Of a DNA stretch of 64,000 bases, positions 44,810 through 53,202 are shown piece by piece. This DNA is from Gellertiella hungarica (GTDB lineage: Bacteria > Pseudomonadota > Alphaproteobacteria > Rhizobiales > Rhizobiaceae). Location of the stretch: positions 1 through 64,000 of the forward strand of contig NZ_JACIEZ010000015.1 of the NCBI RefSeq assembly GCF_014197145.1, given 5' to 3'. Made by a program: the position numbers and the translations under genes. A model generated the notes under the pieces. The model ran no database searches and was not told the DNA's origin. It saw only the letters and a list, made by a program, of their open reading frames with translations. The stretch's first letter is position 1; every line of letters begins with the position of its first letter.

Positions 44810-45613
44810 TCAGGCTTGTTTTCGGTTGACGAAGAAGAAGATGGTCACCACCGCTACGGAGAGCAGCAGGAAGACCGTCGATATGGCGTTCATCTCCGGC
44901 GTGATGGAGCGGCGCAGCTGGCCGAGCATGTAGGTCGGCAGCGTATCCTGCCCCGCCATCTTCACGAACTGGGTGATCACCACGTCATCGAGCGAGATGA
45001 CGAAGGCGAGCATCAGACCGGCCAGGATGCCGGGCCAGAGCAGCGGCAGCGTCACGTATCGGAAGGCCTGGAAGGGCGTTGCGTAAAGGTCGGCCGCGGC
45101 CCGCTCCAGCGTTTCGTCCATGTTTTCGAGACGTGCCCGGATGGGCAGATAGGCAAAGGGCACGCAGAAGGCCGTGTGGGCGGCAATCAGGTAGCCGAGG
45201 CCGGAATAGCCGGTCCATTGCTTGATCTGCGCGAAGAAGATCAGCAGCGCGACGGCCGTCACGATTTCCGGCACCATCAGCGGCAGGTTGATGAAGGCAT
45301 ATTTGAAGGTGAGGCCCCGGTAGGGCTCGGTGCGCGTCGTGGCGATCGCGGCCAGCGTCGCTGCGGCCGTCGACAGGATCGCAGCCACTGCCGCGATCTG
45401 CAGCGAACGGATCGACGTGTCGATCACGAGCTGGTTTTCCGCGGCCTTGGCAAACCAGCGCAGCGAAAGCCCCTGCCAGTCCGAGAGCGAATTGCCCGCA
45501 TTGAAGGCAAATACCACCAGCACCGCAATCGGCAGATAAAGCGCGAAGAAGCAGAACAGCGCGATGAAGGTGAAGCCGCTCTGGTGGCGGACCGAGAAGC
45601 TCTTCTTAGCCAT
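44810..45613 (-). CDS. ABC transporter permease (PotI/PotC type)
   Basis: The 267-residue protein has about six membrane helices and the binding-protein-dependent permease loop with ERAAADLYATPFQAFRYVTLPLLWP (the EAA region that contacts the ATPase). ATG 45613 is favoured because the upstream permease gene stops at 45606, giving an 8-nt overlap and coupled translation. It is the second permease subunit of the polyamine-type ABC importer. Confidence 0.9.
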   Translation of the reverse strand: MAKKSFSVRHQSGFTFIALFCFFALYLPIAVLVVFAFNAGNSLSDWQGLSLRWFAKAAENQLVIDTSIRSLQIAAVAAILSTAAATLAAIATTRTEPYRGLTFKYAFINLPLMVPEIVTAVALLIFFAQIKQWTGYSGLGYLIAAHTAFCVPFAYLPIRARLENMDETLERAAADLYATPFQAFRYVTLPLLWPGILAGLMLAFVISLDDVVITQFVKMAGQDTLPTYMLGQLRRSITPEMNAISTVFLLLSVAVVTIFFFVNRKQA

Positions 45614-46529
45614 GGGCGCCTCCCTTCTGGCTTCCCGCATTGCGGACATAGGCCAGCATGGCGATCATCACGATGGCCATCAGCGTGATGGACAGCGCCG
45701 AGCCGAGCGGCCAGTTGCGCCCTTGTCCGAACTGGAGTTCGATGAGGTTCCCGAGCATCATGTTCTTGCCGCCGCCCAGGATGGAAGGCGTGACATAGGC
45801 GCCGAGCGAGGGAATGAAGACGAGGATGGAGCCGGCGATGATCCCCGGCTTTACAAGCGGAATGATGATCTTCCACAGCACCTGCCGCGGCGTTGCGTAG
45901 AGGTCGTATCCCGCTTCCACGAGCCGGAAGTCGATCTTCTCCATGCTGGCGTAGAGCGGCAGCACCATCAGCGGCAGGTAGACATAGACCATGCCGGCGA
46001 GGATGGCCCCGTCGGTGAACAGCATCTGGATCGGCGAGGAGATGATGCCGAGCCGCATCAGCACCGTGTTGATCAGGCCCTCGTTGCGGATGATCTCCAG
46101 CATGGCGAAGGTGCGGATGAGGATGTTCGTCCAGAAGGGAATGGTGATCAGGAACAGCCACAGTTCGCGGGTGCGCTCGGGCCGCGTCGCGATGAAATAG
46201 GCGGTCGGGAAGCCGAAGAAGAGGGTCACCAGTGTCGTCACTAGCGACAGGCCGACAGACCGGTTGAAGATGGTCAGATGGGCGCTGGCGATCGAGACGG
46301 TATCGTCGAAGATGTCGCGCTCGAAGGGCACGCTGAACCAGGCTTCGGTCGAGAAGATCCACTTCACGTTACCGTAGTCGCCGGGTGTCAGGAAGGAATA
46401 GACCACCACGATGAGCAGCGGGCCGGTGGCGGCCAGAAGGATGATGAGCAGGGCAGGGGCCGAAAGCAGCCAGCGATTGCGTATCCGCCGCTGCCGTTCA
46501 CTTTCGATGAGATCGGTTCCGGCGCTCAT
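45606..46529 (-). CDS. ABC transporter permease (PotH/PotB type)
   Basis: This 307-residue protein has a membrane helix near residues 20-40, then about five more, and the EAA loop EAGYDLYATPRQVLWKIIIPLVKPG. It pairs with the following permease to form the transport channel. It starts 4 nt after the stop of the ATPase gene and overlaps the next permease gene by 8 nt, a typical compact ABC operon. Confidence 0.9.
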   Translation of the reverse strand: MSAGTDLIESERQRRIRNRWLLSAPALLIILLAATGPLLIVVVYSFLTPGDYGNVKWIFSTEAWFSVPFERDIFDDTVSIASAHLTIFNRSVGLSLVTTLVTLFFGFPTAYFIATRPERTRELWLFLITIPFWTNILIRTFAMLEIIRNEGLINTVLMRLGIISSPIQMLFTDGAILAGMVYVYLPLMVLPLYASMEKIDFRLVEAGYDLYATPRQVLWKIIIPLVKPGIIAGSILVFIPSLGAYVTPSILGGGKNMMLGNLIELQFGQGRNWPLGSALSITLMAIVMIAMLAYVRNAGSQKGGAHG

Positions 46530-46533
46530 GGGC

Positions 46534-47631
46534 TCAGTTCCTCAGTATCCGGGCCGCGCCCGGTTCGAAGCGGATGCCGACCCGGGCGCCCTTCTCGAGG
46601 CCAAAGCTCTGACTCGGCTTGTTCTGCGCCCGCACCTTGAATATGCCGCGTCCCTCGCCGAGATCGACATCGAAGAATGTATCGGTGCCGAAGTAGATGA
46701 TGTCGGCAAGCGTGCCGGACAGAACCGAATCGGGGCTGTCCGCTGCGGTCAGCACCGCATGTTCGGGACGCAGCATCAGCGTCACCTCGCCGGAGGCATC
46801 GAAATCCGCGGGCACGGAAGCGCCCACGATCTTCCCGTGGGGGAGTTCTGCCTGCGCAGACGTTCCCTCCCGCGACACGAGGCGTGCCGTGACGAAATTG
46901 GACTCGCCGATGAAATCGGCGACGAAGCGCACACTCGGCTGATCGTAGATCTCGCGCGGATTGCCGACCTGCAGAAGGTTGCCGGTTTCCATGACGGCAA
47001 TGCGGTCCGACATGGTCAGCGCTTCTTCCTGGTCATGGGTAACGAAGACGAAGGTGATGCCGGTCTCGGCCTGCAGCCGCTTCAGCTCCACCTGCATTTC
47101 CTTGCGCAGCTTGTAGTCGAGCGCCGAGAGCGGCTCGTCCAGCAACAGCACCTTGGGCTTCGGTGCGAGCGCTCGGGCAAGGGCCACGCGCTGCTGCTGC
47201 CCGCCGGAAAGCTGGCTGGTCTTGCGGCCGCCGAATTTCTCCATGCGCACAAGCTTGAGCATTTCCGCAACCCGCGCGTCGATTTCCGCCTTGGGCCGGC
47301 CGAGCATCTTGAGACCGAAGCCGAGATTCTCCGCAACGGTCATGTGCGGGAAGAGCGCGTAGTTCTGGAAAACGGTATTGATCGGCCGCTTGTAGGGCGG
47401 CATCGCTCCGATCTCGTTCCCATCGAGCAGGATCTCCCCGGTGGTTGGAAACTCGAAGCCGGCGATCAGCCGCAGGAGCGTGGTCTTGCCGCAGCCGGAA
47501 GGGCCAAGCAGCGTGAAGAATTCGTTCTGGCGTATGGAAAGGCTGGCGCTCCGGACGGCGGTCACCGCCCCTTCGCCGGCACCGTAGGTCTTGGAGACGC
47601 TACGGATGTCGATGGCATTGGACGAAGGCAT
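46534..47631 (-). CDS. Polyamine-type ABC transporter ATP-binding protein (PotA/PotG)
   Basis: The 365-residue ATPase has Walker [13 protein letters not shown], the Q-loop region, ABC signature [13 protein letters not shown], Walker [14 protein letters not shown], and a C-terminal TOBE domain (about 250-365) with [12 protein letters not shown]. This is the CUT1/PotA branch. The ATG at 47631 ([14 protein letters not shown]) is preferred over a longer frame because family members begin here. It is the first gene of the transporter operon. Confidence 0.93.
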   Translation of the reverse strand: MPSSNAIDIRSVSKTYGAGEGAVTAVRSASLSIRQNEFFTLLGPSGCGKTTLLRLIAGFEFPTTGEILLDGNEIGAMPPYKRPINTVFQNYALFPHMTVAENLGFGLKMLGRPKAEIDARVAEMLKLVRMEKFGGRKTSQLSGGQQQRVALARALAPKPKVLLLDEPLSALDYKLRKEMQVELKRLQAETGITFVFVTHDQEEALTMSDRIAVMETGNLLQVGNPREIYDQPSVRFVADFIGESNFVTARLVSREGTSAQAELPHGKIVGASVPADFDASGEVTLMLRPEHAVLTAADSPDSVLSGTLADIIYFGTDTFFDVDLGEGRGIFKVRAQNKPSQSFGLEKGARVGIRFEPGAARILRN

Positions 47632-47733
47632 GATCTTTTCGTCACCCCTGTTTATGTTCCCCTTGGAGGGCAGAAGACCATGCTGCCCCTCCTTTGACAA
47701 TGCTGTTTTCGCAATAAAACCAAGCGCTGCGCG

Positions 47734-49422
47734 TTATCCGTTTTGCCAATCGGAGTGATCGGAAAAACCGGTCCTTCCGCCGATCAGCGTGCCGCGAATG
47801 CCGAGCGTGTGGATCTCGGATGGCGCCACCGCTTCGATATCCCCCGACAGGAAAACGAGATCGGCAAGGTAGCCCGGCCGGATCATTCCCTTCCGGTCTT
47901 CGGCAAATTCCGCATAGGCGCCCTCTGCCGTATAGGCTGCAATCGCCTCGTCCAGCGAGAAGGACTGATCGAGATCCTCGGGCCCCCAGGGCTTCCGGTT
48001 GACCGCCGCCTCGATGCCGAGCACTGGCGAGATCGGAGAAACCGGCCAGTCCGACGCGAAGGGAATATGGGCTCCCGCCTCCTTCAGCGTGCGCCACGCA
48101 TAGGAGTAGCGCCAGCGATGCCGGCCGATCTTCGACACGGTTGGCTCGAGGGGCAGGCCCATGGCTCCCGGCGGATGCGGAGGCTGCATGGAGGCGATCA
48201 CGCCGAGTTCCGCAAAGCGGGCAATGTCGTCGGGGTGAATCACTTCGATATGCTCGATGCGGTGGCGGCTGTCGCGCCGGCCGTTGGCCTTCTGCGCCGC
48301 CTCGTAGGCGTCGAGTACTGCGCGCACCGCGCCATCGCCGATGGCGTGGACCGCAATCTGCAGCCCGCGACGGTCTGCCTCGATGACGGCGGCGCGGAAC
48401 TTCTCTTCGGTGAACAGCGGTTCTCCATTCTTACCGTCATCGGCATAGGGCTCGACCATCACCGCCGTGCCGCTGTCGATCACCCCGTCATGGAAAAGCT
48501 TCACCAGGCCGGAGGAAAGGTATTCGTTGTTGTAGCGGGCCGCCATCTCGCTCGCGCGCTCCAGCGCCGAAAGCTCCATGAACGGCTTGAAGTGGAAGGG
48601 TATCTTGATGCGGCAGGGCAGGTAGCCGTCTTCCTTCAGCACGGCTTCGAGAAGCTCCAGCTGGTAACGGTTGCCATCCATGTTGTGGATCGAGGTAATG
48701 CCGTGCGCCGCGCAATAGGCAAGCCCGCGCCGCATCACGTCCATGTCCCGGCGGAAGGTCGCCTCGTCGGGATAGGGGTTGGGTTCGAGGCCGGTGGCGA
48801 GCCCCTGGCGAAAACGGTCGAAGCCGGAAATTTCCAGCAGCGGATTGAAGGCCTCCATCTCGCGCAGCTCGCCCGACGCCGTTCCATCGGCGGCCATGAC
48901 GATCTCGTTGCCGGGCGGCACGGTTCCGCCATGCAGCAGGCCGGCCATCTCGAGGGCGCGGGTATTGGCCCAGGCCGTGTGGTGGTCATGGGCGAAGATG
49001 ACCAGCGGCCGGTCCGGCATCATCCGGTCGAGGTCCTGGCGGGTCACGGAAACGCCGGTGCCGAGCAGCGTGTAATCGGCACCCTGTGCATAGAGCACCA
49101 TTTCATCCGGCTTTTCCCCAGAATAGGCCCGGATCCGGGCCGTCAGTTCCGCTTCTCCCGAAACGCCGGCGAGCTGGAGATGATCCAGCTCCGCCGAGCC
49201 GGAGAAGATATGCATGTGATTCTCGGAGAAGCCCGGAAGTACGGAACCGCCCTGCGCATCGATGATGCGCGTATGAGGCCCCTTCATCGGTTCGATGTCC
49301 GCGCGGCTCCCCGCCTTCAGGAAACGCCCGCCGGCAATTGCAATGGCCTCGGCGCGGGGGTTGTCCGGATCCATGGTTTTGACCCGCGCATTGACGACGA
49401 TGACCTCTGCGTAATGAGACAT
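47734..49422 (-). CDS. YtcJ-family amidohydrolase, 562 aa
   Basis: A metal-dependent amidohydrolase: LPGFSENHMHIFSG (metal-binding His pair region), FAHDHHTAWANTRAL, an internal ITSIHNMDGNRY, HAIGDGAVRAVLDA, RHRIEHIEVIHPDDI and SDWPVSPISP near the end. Members hydrolyse amides or act as isomerases on unknown substrates. It lies 102 nt upstream of the transporter operon on the same strand, so it may belong to the polyamine module, though this is only inferred from position. ATG 49422 is chosen for the family start. Confidence 0.85.
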   Translation of the reverse strand: MSHYAEVIVVNARVKTMDPDNPRAEAIAIAGGRFLKAGSRADIEPMKGPHTRIIDAQGGSVLPGFSENHMHIFSGSAELDHLQLAGVSGEAELTARIRAYSGEKPDEMVLYAQGADYTLLGTGVSVTRQDLDRMMPDRPLVIFAHDHHTAWANTRALEMAGLLHGGTVPPGNEIVMAADGTASGELREMEAFNPLLEISGFDRFRQGLATGLEPNPYPDEATFRRDMDVMRRGLAYCAAHGITSIHNMDGNRYQLELLEAVLKEDGYLPCRIKIPFHFKPFMELSALERASEMAARYNNEYLSSGLVKLFHDGVIDSGTAVMVEPYADDGKNGEPLFTEEKFRAAVIEADRRGLQIAVHAIGDGAVRAVLDAYEAAQKANGRRDSRHRIEHIEVIHPDDIARFAELGVIASMQPPHPPGAMGLPLEPTVSKIGRHRWRYSYAWRTLKEAGAHIPFASDWPVSPISPVLGIEAAVNRKPWGPEDLDQSFSLDEAIAAYTAEGAYAEFAEDRKGMIRPGYLADLVFLSGDIEAVAPSEIHTLGIRGTLIGGRTGFSDHSDWQNG

Positions 49423-49560
49423 GATGCAGCCCTGCTGTGTTGACGATCCGGACACAGGCTAAGCGGACAGCAAGGCTGCTGGCAATGGAAGAAATTATAC
49501 GGACACATAATTAGCCGATGGGCGAACCTGGTGCGCCCGCAGAAAAGTCCTGTTTCAGAC

Positions 49561-50127
49561 TCAGTCCAGCGGACGGTCGCTGTGGGGAATGGCGCCGCCG
49601 GTAAGCCGCCTTTCCCTCCACAATCGGATGGCTTCTTCCCGTGTTCCCGCGGGATTTGCCGCGAAATAGGCGCGCAGATGCTGGTTATACTGAAACTGCG
49701 GTCCGATCTCGACGGAAGGTGTGGCCTTCGAGGCCCTGTACAGCCGAAGCGCATCGTCAAGTGTCGCTCCCGCCGGATTGCGGAACAGATCGCGCAGGCC
49801 CTGATTGAACCGGAAGGAATGGCCGAGATGGAGGACAAAGAAGGCGCGCAGCCGGGCACAGAGCTTCCAGCCCGTTCCGATGACCGTTGCGGGCGTAAGG
49901 TCGTCAGGCAGGGACGCCCGGGACGCGGGTGCTCTTTCCGTGGGTTGCGAGGTGGGAGTAGCGCCGGCGAGAAAGGCCCTGATCCGCTGCTGAAGCTCCT
50001 CCTTGCTGCCGGATCCGGGAAGGGCATGGGCACGGCAAAAAGCCGTCAATTCCGCCTTCAGCCAGTACCAGGCGTTAAAGCCCCGAATGCCTATGTCACG
50101 CGTGAGATCAGGCCTGCGATGTCCCAT
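49561..50127 (-). CDS. SAP-type/DUF6434 domain protein, 188 aa
   Basis: The N-terminal part reads LTRDIGIRGFNAWYWLKAELTAFCRAHALPGSGSKEELQQRIRAFL, a SAP-like helix-turn-helix of DNA/RNA-binding type, and the C-terminal part carries LRLYRASKATPSVEIGPQFQYNQHLRAYFAANPAGTREEAI, a domain shared with proteins annotated DUF6434. A nucleic-acid role is plausible but unproven. It is the last chromosomal gene before the right-hand phage element; the low-G+C segment begins just upstream of its start (50127), making this the likely element boundary. Confidence 0.7.
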   Translation of the reverse strand: MGHRRPDLTRDIGIRGFNAWYWLKAELTAFCRAHALPGSGSKEELQQRIRAFLAGATPTSQPTERAPASRASLPDDLTPATVIGTGWKLCARLRAFFVLHLGHSFRFNQGLRDLFRNPAGATLDDALRLYRASKATPSVEIGPQFQYNQHLRAYFAANPAGTREEAIRLWRERRLTGGAIPHSDRPLD

Positions 50128-50451
50128 GGAAAGCCTCGATTCGCCCTTTAACACGAAGCGAAACCAAAACACCAATTAGGCAGAAAGGGAAGGAATGGTG
50201 GGCGATGAGAGACTCGAAGACTCAAATCTCTCATAATAACGACATTTAATATGCTGAATTAGTGGATATATCAGAATATCATAACTGTATGAATTGTGAC
50301 GTTGTGACGGGTTGTGTTTTGTGACGCTATAAGCCGCGAAGACGATCCGCAATCGATACATTTTCGGTGAGCAATCGTTTTTACGACTTGTAGGCTGTGG
50401 ATCTTCCATGGATACACTCCATGCAACCTTAAAGCAGGGGATGGAGCGGGA
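50128..50451. other. Left boundary of the right-hand phage element, gene-free
   Basis: G+C drops sharply from about 50160. No credible gene is present; the minus-strand frames across it are low-quality. The segment contains an imperfect hairpin (GAGAGA/TCTCTC, 50207-50232) and the octamer repeats listed separately. I infer that the junction between chromosome and element lies between 50130 and 50200, but no att duplication can be tested within the window. Confidence 0.5.
50294..50326. repeat. Three direct repeats of TTGTGACG
   Basis: The octamer TTGTGACG occurs at 50294-50301, 50302-50309 and 50319-50326, the first two abutting and the third after a further 9 nt. Such short direct repeats suggest protein binding (iteron-like or operator). 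They lie about 125 nt upstream of the small lipoprotein gene and near the inferred element end. Confidence 0.5.
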
Positions 50452-50847
50452 ATGTTTAGAAAGATTGTAGTGTTTGGGTGCGCGGTTGTTCTCACCGGAT
50501 GCGTAACACAAGAGCAAATTAAGAAAATCAACGCATCGGCGCGGCCCGCGACTGCAAGTGAGAAGGCGCTAATTGTTTCCGCCGCTCGCGATTATTTGAT
50601 TGATCCCTATTCGGTGCGCGATGCTGAAATTTCCGATGTGCGGACGTTGCTCGATACGGGCTATCTAGCGGTTTGCGTGAAGGCCAATTCCAAGAACAGG
50701 ATGGGTGGTTACACGGGACGAACGGCCACTTCCGTTCGCTTCAAGGACGGAAAAATCGTAGGTGCGCTACAAGATGCGCCGGGGTGCTATATGCCGGAAG
50801 TGAAATACTATAGCTTTCCAGAATTGGAAGCCCTGCGAAATCTTTAG
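50452..50847 (+). CDS. Small lipoprotein of phage element, 131 aa
   Basis: A lipoprotein signal is clear: MFRKIVVFGCAVVLTGCVTQ with lipobox LTGC (Cys at residue 17). The rest is a small soluble domain with no recognised family: ASEKALIVSAARDYLIDPYSVRDAEIS, a Cys-containing strand region, and a C-terminal YSFPELEAL. Some phage-encoded lipoproteins exclude other phages or alter surface receptors, but nothing here shows that specifically. A ribosome-binding stretch (GGAGCGGG) precedes ATG 50452. Confidence 0.6.
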   Translation: MFRKIVVFGCAVVLTGCVTQEQIKKINASARPATASEKALIVSAARDYLIDPYSVRDAEISDVRTLLDTGYLAVCVKANSKNRMGGYTGRTATSVRFKDGKIVGALQDAPGCYMPEVKYYSFPELEALRNL

Positions 50848-51065
50848 GCGGATGCTCTCGTGCGATCTGCGTGTTGCCCGAGGCATCAACTTACGCGAAT
50901 CGACAACCACAACCTGTTTTGTAAGGAACGTGAATGGCAAGGTGAGACACAACCTAAAGGCTGCTTAAGGGTGTGTCGTGCTTGACACGGTCGCCTAAAA
51001 GCCCCCACTTCTAGGTGCAAGGCCTTGATTCCTGTTTAGGCATAACTTAACTCTGTATGTGTTAG

Positions 51066-51497
51066 ATGAAGAAAAGCAGTCGAAACGATCCGAAAACCAA
51101 GGTTGGAACTCTTGAATGCAAGGGTGACTATGCGGGTGTGCGACTATTCGGTGAGGCATACGATGAATTCCATGCACTTGATCCCAAGACTGACGAACTG
51201 AGCGTCAAAAAGCTCCGAACCATTTCCCGCTATTTCGAACGCTTCGTGGCGCTAGGGCCTACATCTCTTAATGAGAAAATGTTCAAGAAGCAGTCGAGAA
51301 TCAAGATTGGTGGAACGGAGGTGATGATTTGGGAATTCAAGGCTTGGCAGTTTCGGATCTACGGCGTGATCGGGGAATACGAAGGTCAACGATGTTTTTT
51401 GGGCACTGCCTGTGACCCGGACAAAAAGAAAGACAAGGCCGATCCTGCGAAGCTTCGTAAGGCGGCAGAGGAATATCTGAGGATTACAAATGGCTAA
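51066..51497 (+). CDS. RelE/HigB-like toxin of toxin-antitoxin-chaperone module
   Basis: The 143-residue protein shows RelE/HigB-like features in its second half: IWEFKAWQFRIYGVIGEYEG (two central strands with basic residues), FLGTACDPDKKKDKAD (basic catalytic-face loop) and a final helix KLRKAAEEYLRI. RelE/HigB toxins cut mRNA on the ribosome. The gene overlaps the next gene (XRE antitoxin) by 8 nt, giving the toxin-first HigBA order. The third gene encodes a SecB-like chaperone, which is the hallmark of TAC systems. The length is greater than that of typical HigB (about 90-110), mostly at the N-terminus. Confidence 0.75.
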   Translation: MKKSSRNDPKTKVGTLECKGDYAGVRLFGEAYDEFHALDPKTDELSVKKLRTISRYFERFVALGPTSLNEKMFKKQSRIKIGGTEVMIWEFKAWQFRIYGVIGEYEGQRCFLGTACDPDKKKDKADPAKLRKAAEEYLRITNG

Positions 51498-51927
51498 GGC
51501 TAATCGCGTGCTCACTCCTTCTGAAATTATCGCTGCAGAGGATGCTCTGATGGATTTCCAGTTTGCAGTGATTGACGCACTCAACGCTCGTGGGATTTCT
51601 CAAACGGAGTTTGCGGAACTGCTTGGCGTATCGCGGGCGCGAGTTAGTCAGATGCTCTCGTCTGAGGCAAATCCGACGATCAAACTGGTCGGTCGAGCCC
51701 TCGACGTTCTGGGTCTTAAAGCGGAATACCGCAATAAACTGCGTAAGGATCCTCAGGCTGATTGGGAGGCCATCAAGAAAAGTAATGATAGCATCTATAG
51801 CCGCCGGCCCGGTGTTGCAGGTTGGCATGCCTCTCAAAGAGCTCCCGGCAATTTTAAGTCGTGGGTTCCGCAAAGCAAAACCGTTGCCAATGGTAACTAC
51901 TGTGATTTGGAATTGGGCGCTGCGTAA
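51490..51927 (+). CDS. XRE-family antitoxin with C-terminal extension (HigA-like)
   Basis: Residues about 28-68 form a helix-turn-helix of the HigA type (ISQTEFAELLGVSRARVSQML), which would bind the operator and the toxin. About 65 further residues follow (from LRKDPQADWEA to the end), Trp-rich in part (WEAIKK, AGWHAS, SWVPQSK). In TAC systems the antitoxin carries such a C-terminal chaperone-addiction region that makes it unstable unless bound by SecB-like chaperone. Overlaps on both sides (8 nt with the toxin, 1 nt with the chaperone) show one coupled operon. Confidence 0.8.
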   Translation: MAKANRVLTPSEIIAAEDALMDFQFAVIDALNARGISQTEFAELLGVSRARVSQMLSSEANPTIKLVGRALDVLGLKAEYRNKLRKDPQADWEAIKKSNDSIYSRRPGVAGWHASQRAPGNFKSWVPQSKTVANGNYCDLELGAA

Positions 51928-52490
51928 TGGCTAAGAGTGCTAAGAATAAAGCTAACAAAGAAGTTGATGAAAGAGTTGAGAAGTATAATGCGGTAGTGAG
52001 GGCTGCCGAGCTCCTTCACGTTCGACTAATAGATTTGAATTTCGACGTGCAGCCTGAGCTTTACGTAACGGCACCTGAAGACAGAGATCTCGGATATATT
52101 ATCAAGGTTATGAGTGCACACTACGACGAAGAGTCTGGTCTTGCTGCATGCTTTGTCGATGCCGAAGTTACTGCTCACAAAGCCATTCAAAAATCTGACC
52201 TTGATGCATCGCCTGAAGAAGAGCAGCGAGTCGATGGTAACCATGAATCTGGCGATGATGAAGAAGCCGACCCACTCGTAATTGCTAAGGCTCGATACTC
52301 AGTCGCTTATGGCATTGAAGAGAAGTGTGATGAAGAGGCCGTGAAAATGTTCCTTAGGAGGGTAGGGGAGTTCACCTGCTATCCTTACTTTAGGTCGTTG
52401 GTCGCTCAACTGGATTGGGCCGCAGACACAAGTCTCCCCCCTCTTCCTGTGCACAAAGAGCGAGGCTTAAAAGGCGACGCAAAGCCTTAG
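51927..52490 (+). CDS. SecB-like chaperone of toxin-antitoxin module
   Basis: The 187-residue protein has the SecB-fold pattern: a strand-rich core (LHVRLIDLNFDVQPELYVTA and LGYIIKVMSAHYDEESGLAACFVDAEV), a long acidic loop (DASPEEEQRVDGNHESGDDEE), and the diagnostic C-terminal element YSVAYGIEEKCDEEAVKMF followed by CYPYFRSLVAQL and SLPPLPV, which resembles the C-terminal helix and tail of SecB-like proteins. Canonical SecB is not otherwise expected here. It begins at ATG 51927 sharing one base with the antitoxin stop. It would protect the antitoxin from degradation; loss of chaperone would release the toxin. Confidence 0.72.
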   Translation: MAKSAKNKANKEVDERVEKYNAVVRAAELLHVRLIDLNFDVQPELYVTAPEDRDLGYIIKVMSAHYDEESGLAACFVDAEVTAHKAIQKSDLDASPEEEQRVDGNHESGDDEEADPLVIAKARYSVAYGIEEKCDEEAVKMFLRRVGEFTCYPYFRSLVAQLDWAADTSLPPLPVHKERGLKGDAKP

Positions 52491-52640
52491 AGTTGCTTGG
52501 TAAATACGGGCGGGCGGGGCGTAGTAAGCCCCGCCGCCTATCAGTTAATGACACGTATATTTTGTTTCCCAGTCTCCACTCGCTTCCTGTAGAGTGTATC
52601 AGTGGATCAAGCCTAATGTGGGAGCCGTTCAATCGCGGGC

Positions 52641-52844
52641 TTACAGGCGTTCCCACTCTTCGAGGGAAATCGGATTGACGATATGCCGTGATCCTTCCTT
52701 CGCCCTCAGTGCGTCGTCAATCGTGCTAAACCGTCGGGCGCGATTCCAGTCCTTCACATACTCGAAATGATCGAAATTCTGTGTTGCCGATACAAGGCAC
52801 CCCTTCTTGCCGGGGACCACGCTAGGACTATGCAGTGCGAACAT
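52641..52844 (-). CDS. Small hypothetical protein, 67 aa
   Basis: The chosen start is ATG 52844, with AAGG spaced 9 nt upstream, giving MFALHSPSVVPGKKGCLVSA and a tail HIVNPISLEEWERL. It overlaps the end of the upstream small gene by 17 nt. No domain is recognised. Small genes of this kind often lie beside phage replication genes. Confidence 0.45.
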   Translation of the reverse strand: MFALHSPSVVPGKKGCLVSATQNFDHFEYVKDWNRARRFSTIDDALRAKEGSRHIVNPISLEEWERL

Positions 52845-53025
52845 TTTCATCATCCTTTTTGATGTTTTCAGGCCAGATATCCCCATAGGTGCAAACCGCA
52901 TCCCTTAGCCGGTCAATATCGGGCTTGCAGGTGGCGGGGCATTCCATTCCGCCTGAGACGATGAATTCAAAAAGTTGTTCAACAAACCGGGAATGGAATT
53001 CGGTGTTGAGGTAGGTCGTCGGCAT
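52828..53025 (-). CDS. Small hypothetical protein, 65 aa
   Basis: ATG 53025 follows a GGAG ribosome-binding sequence with 9-10 nt spacing and gives MPTTYLNTEFHSRFVEQLFEF, with one Cys pair in ECPATCK. Nothing is recognised. Its tight overlap with the next gene suggests a small coupled pair whose role may relate to replication or host takeover. Confidence 0.45.
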   Translation of the reverse strand: MPTTYLNTEFHSRFVEQLFEFIVSGGMECPATCKPDIDRLRDAVCTYGDIWPENIKKDDENVRTA

Positions 53026-53202
53026 TGCGGGTTTCTCCCTGTTGATTTGCAAGAATCATAGCAAGGCGAAACGATCTGTAAAGCTAAAAAGACAATAAAA
53101 ACAAGTAAGTAAGCGGTGACTTATCCCGTCTAACCCCTGCCGGAAACGAATAGTCCAGGGCCGCTATTCCTGTTTGACTCATAACGGCCCGCTGAGAGGC
53201 AT

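Noticed and set aside
50176-50531. Two overlapping minus-strand frames at the left edge of the phage element
   Set aside because: Composition and codon use look non-coding, and the segment contains the direct repeats and the promoter zone of the lipoprotein gene.
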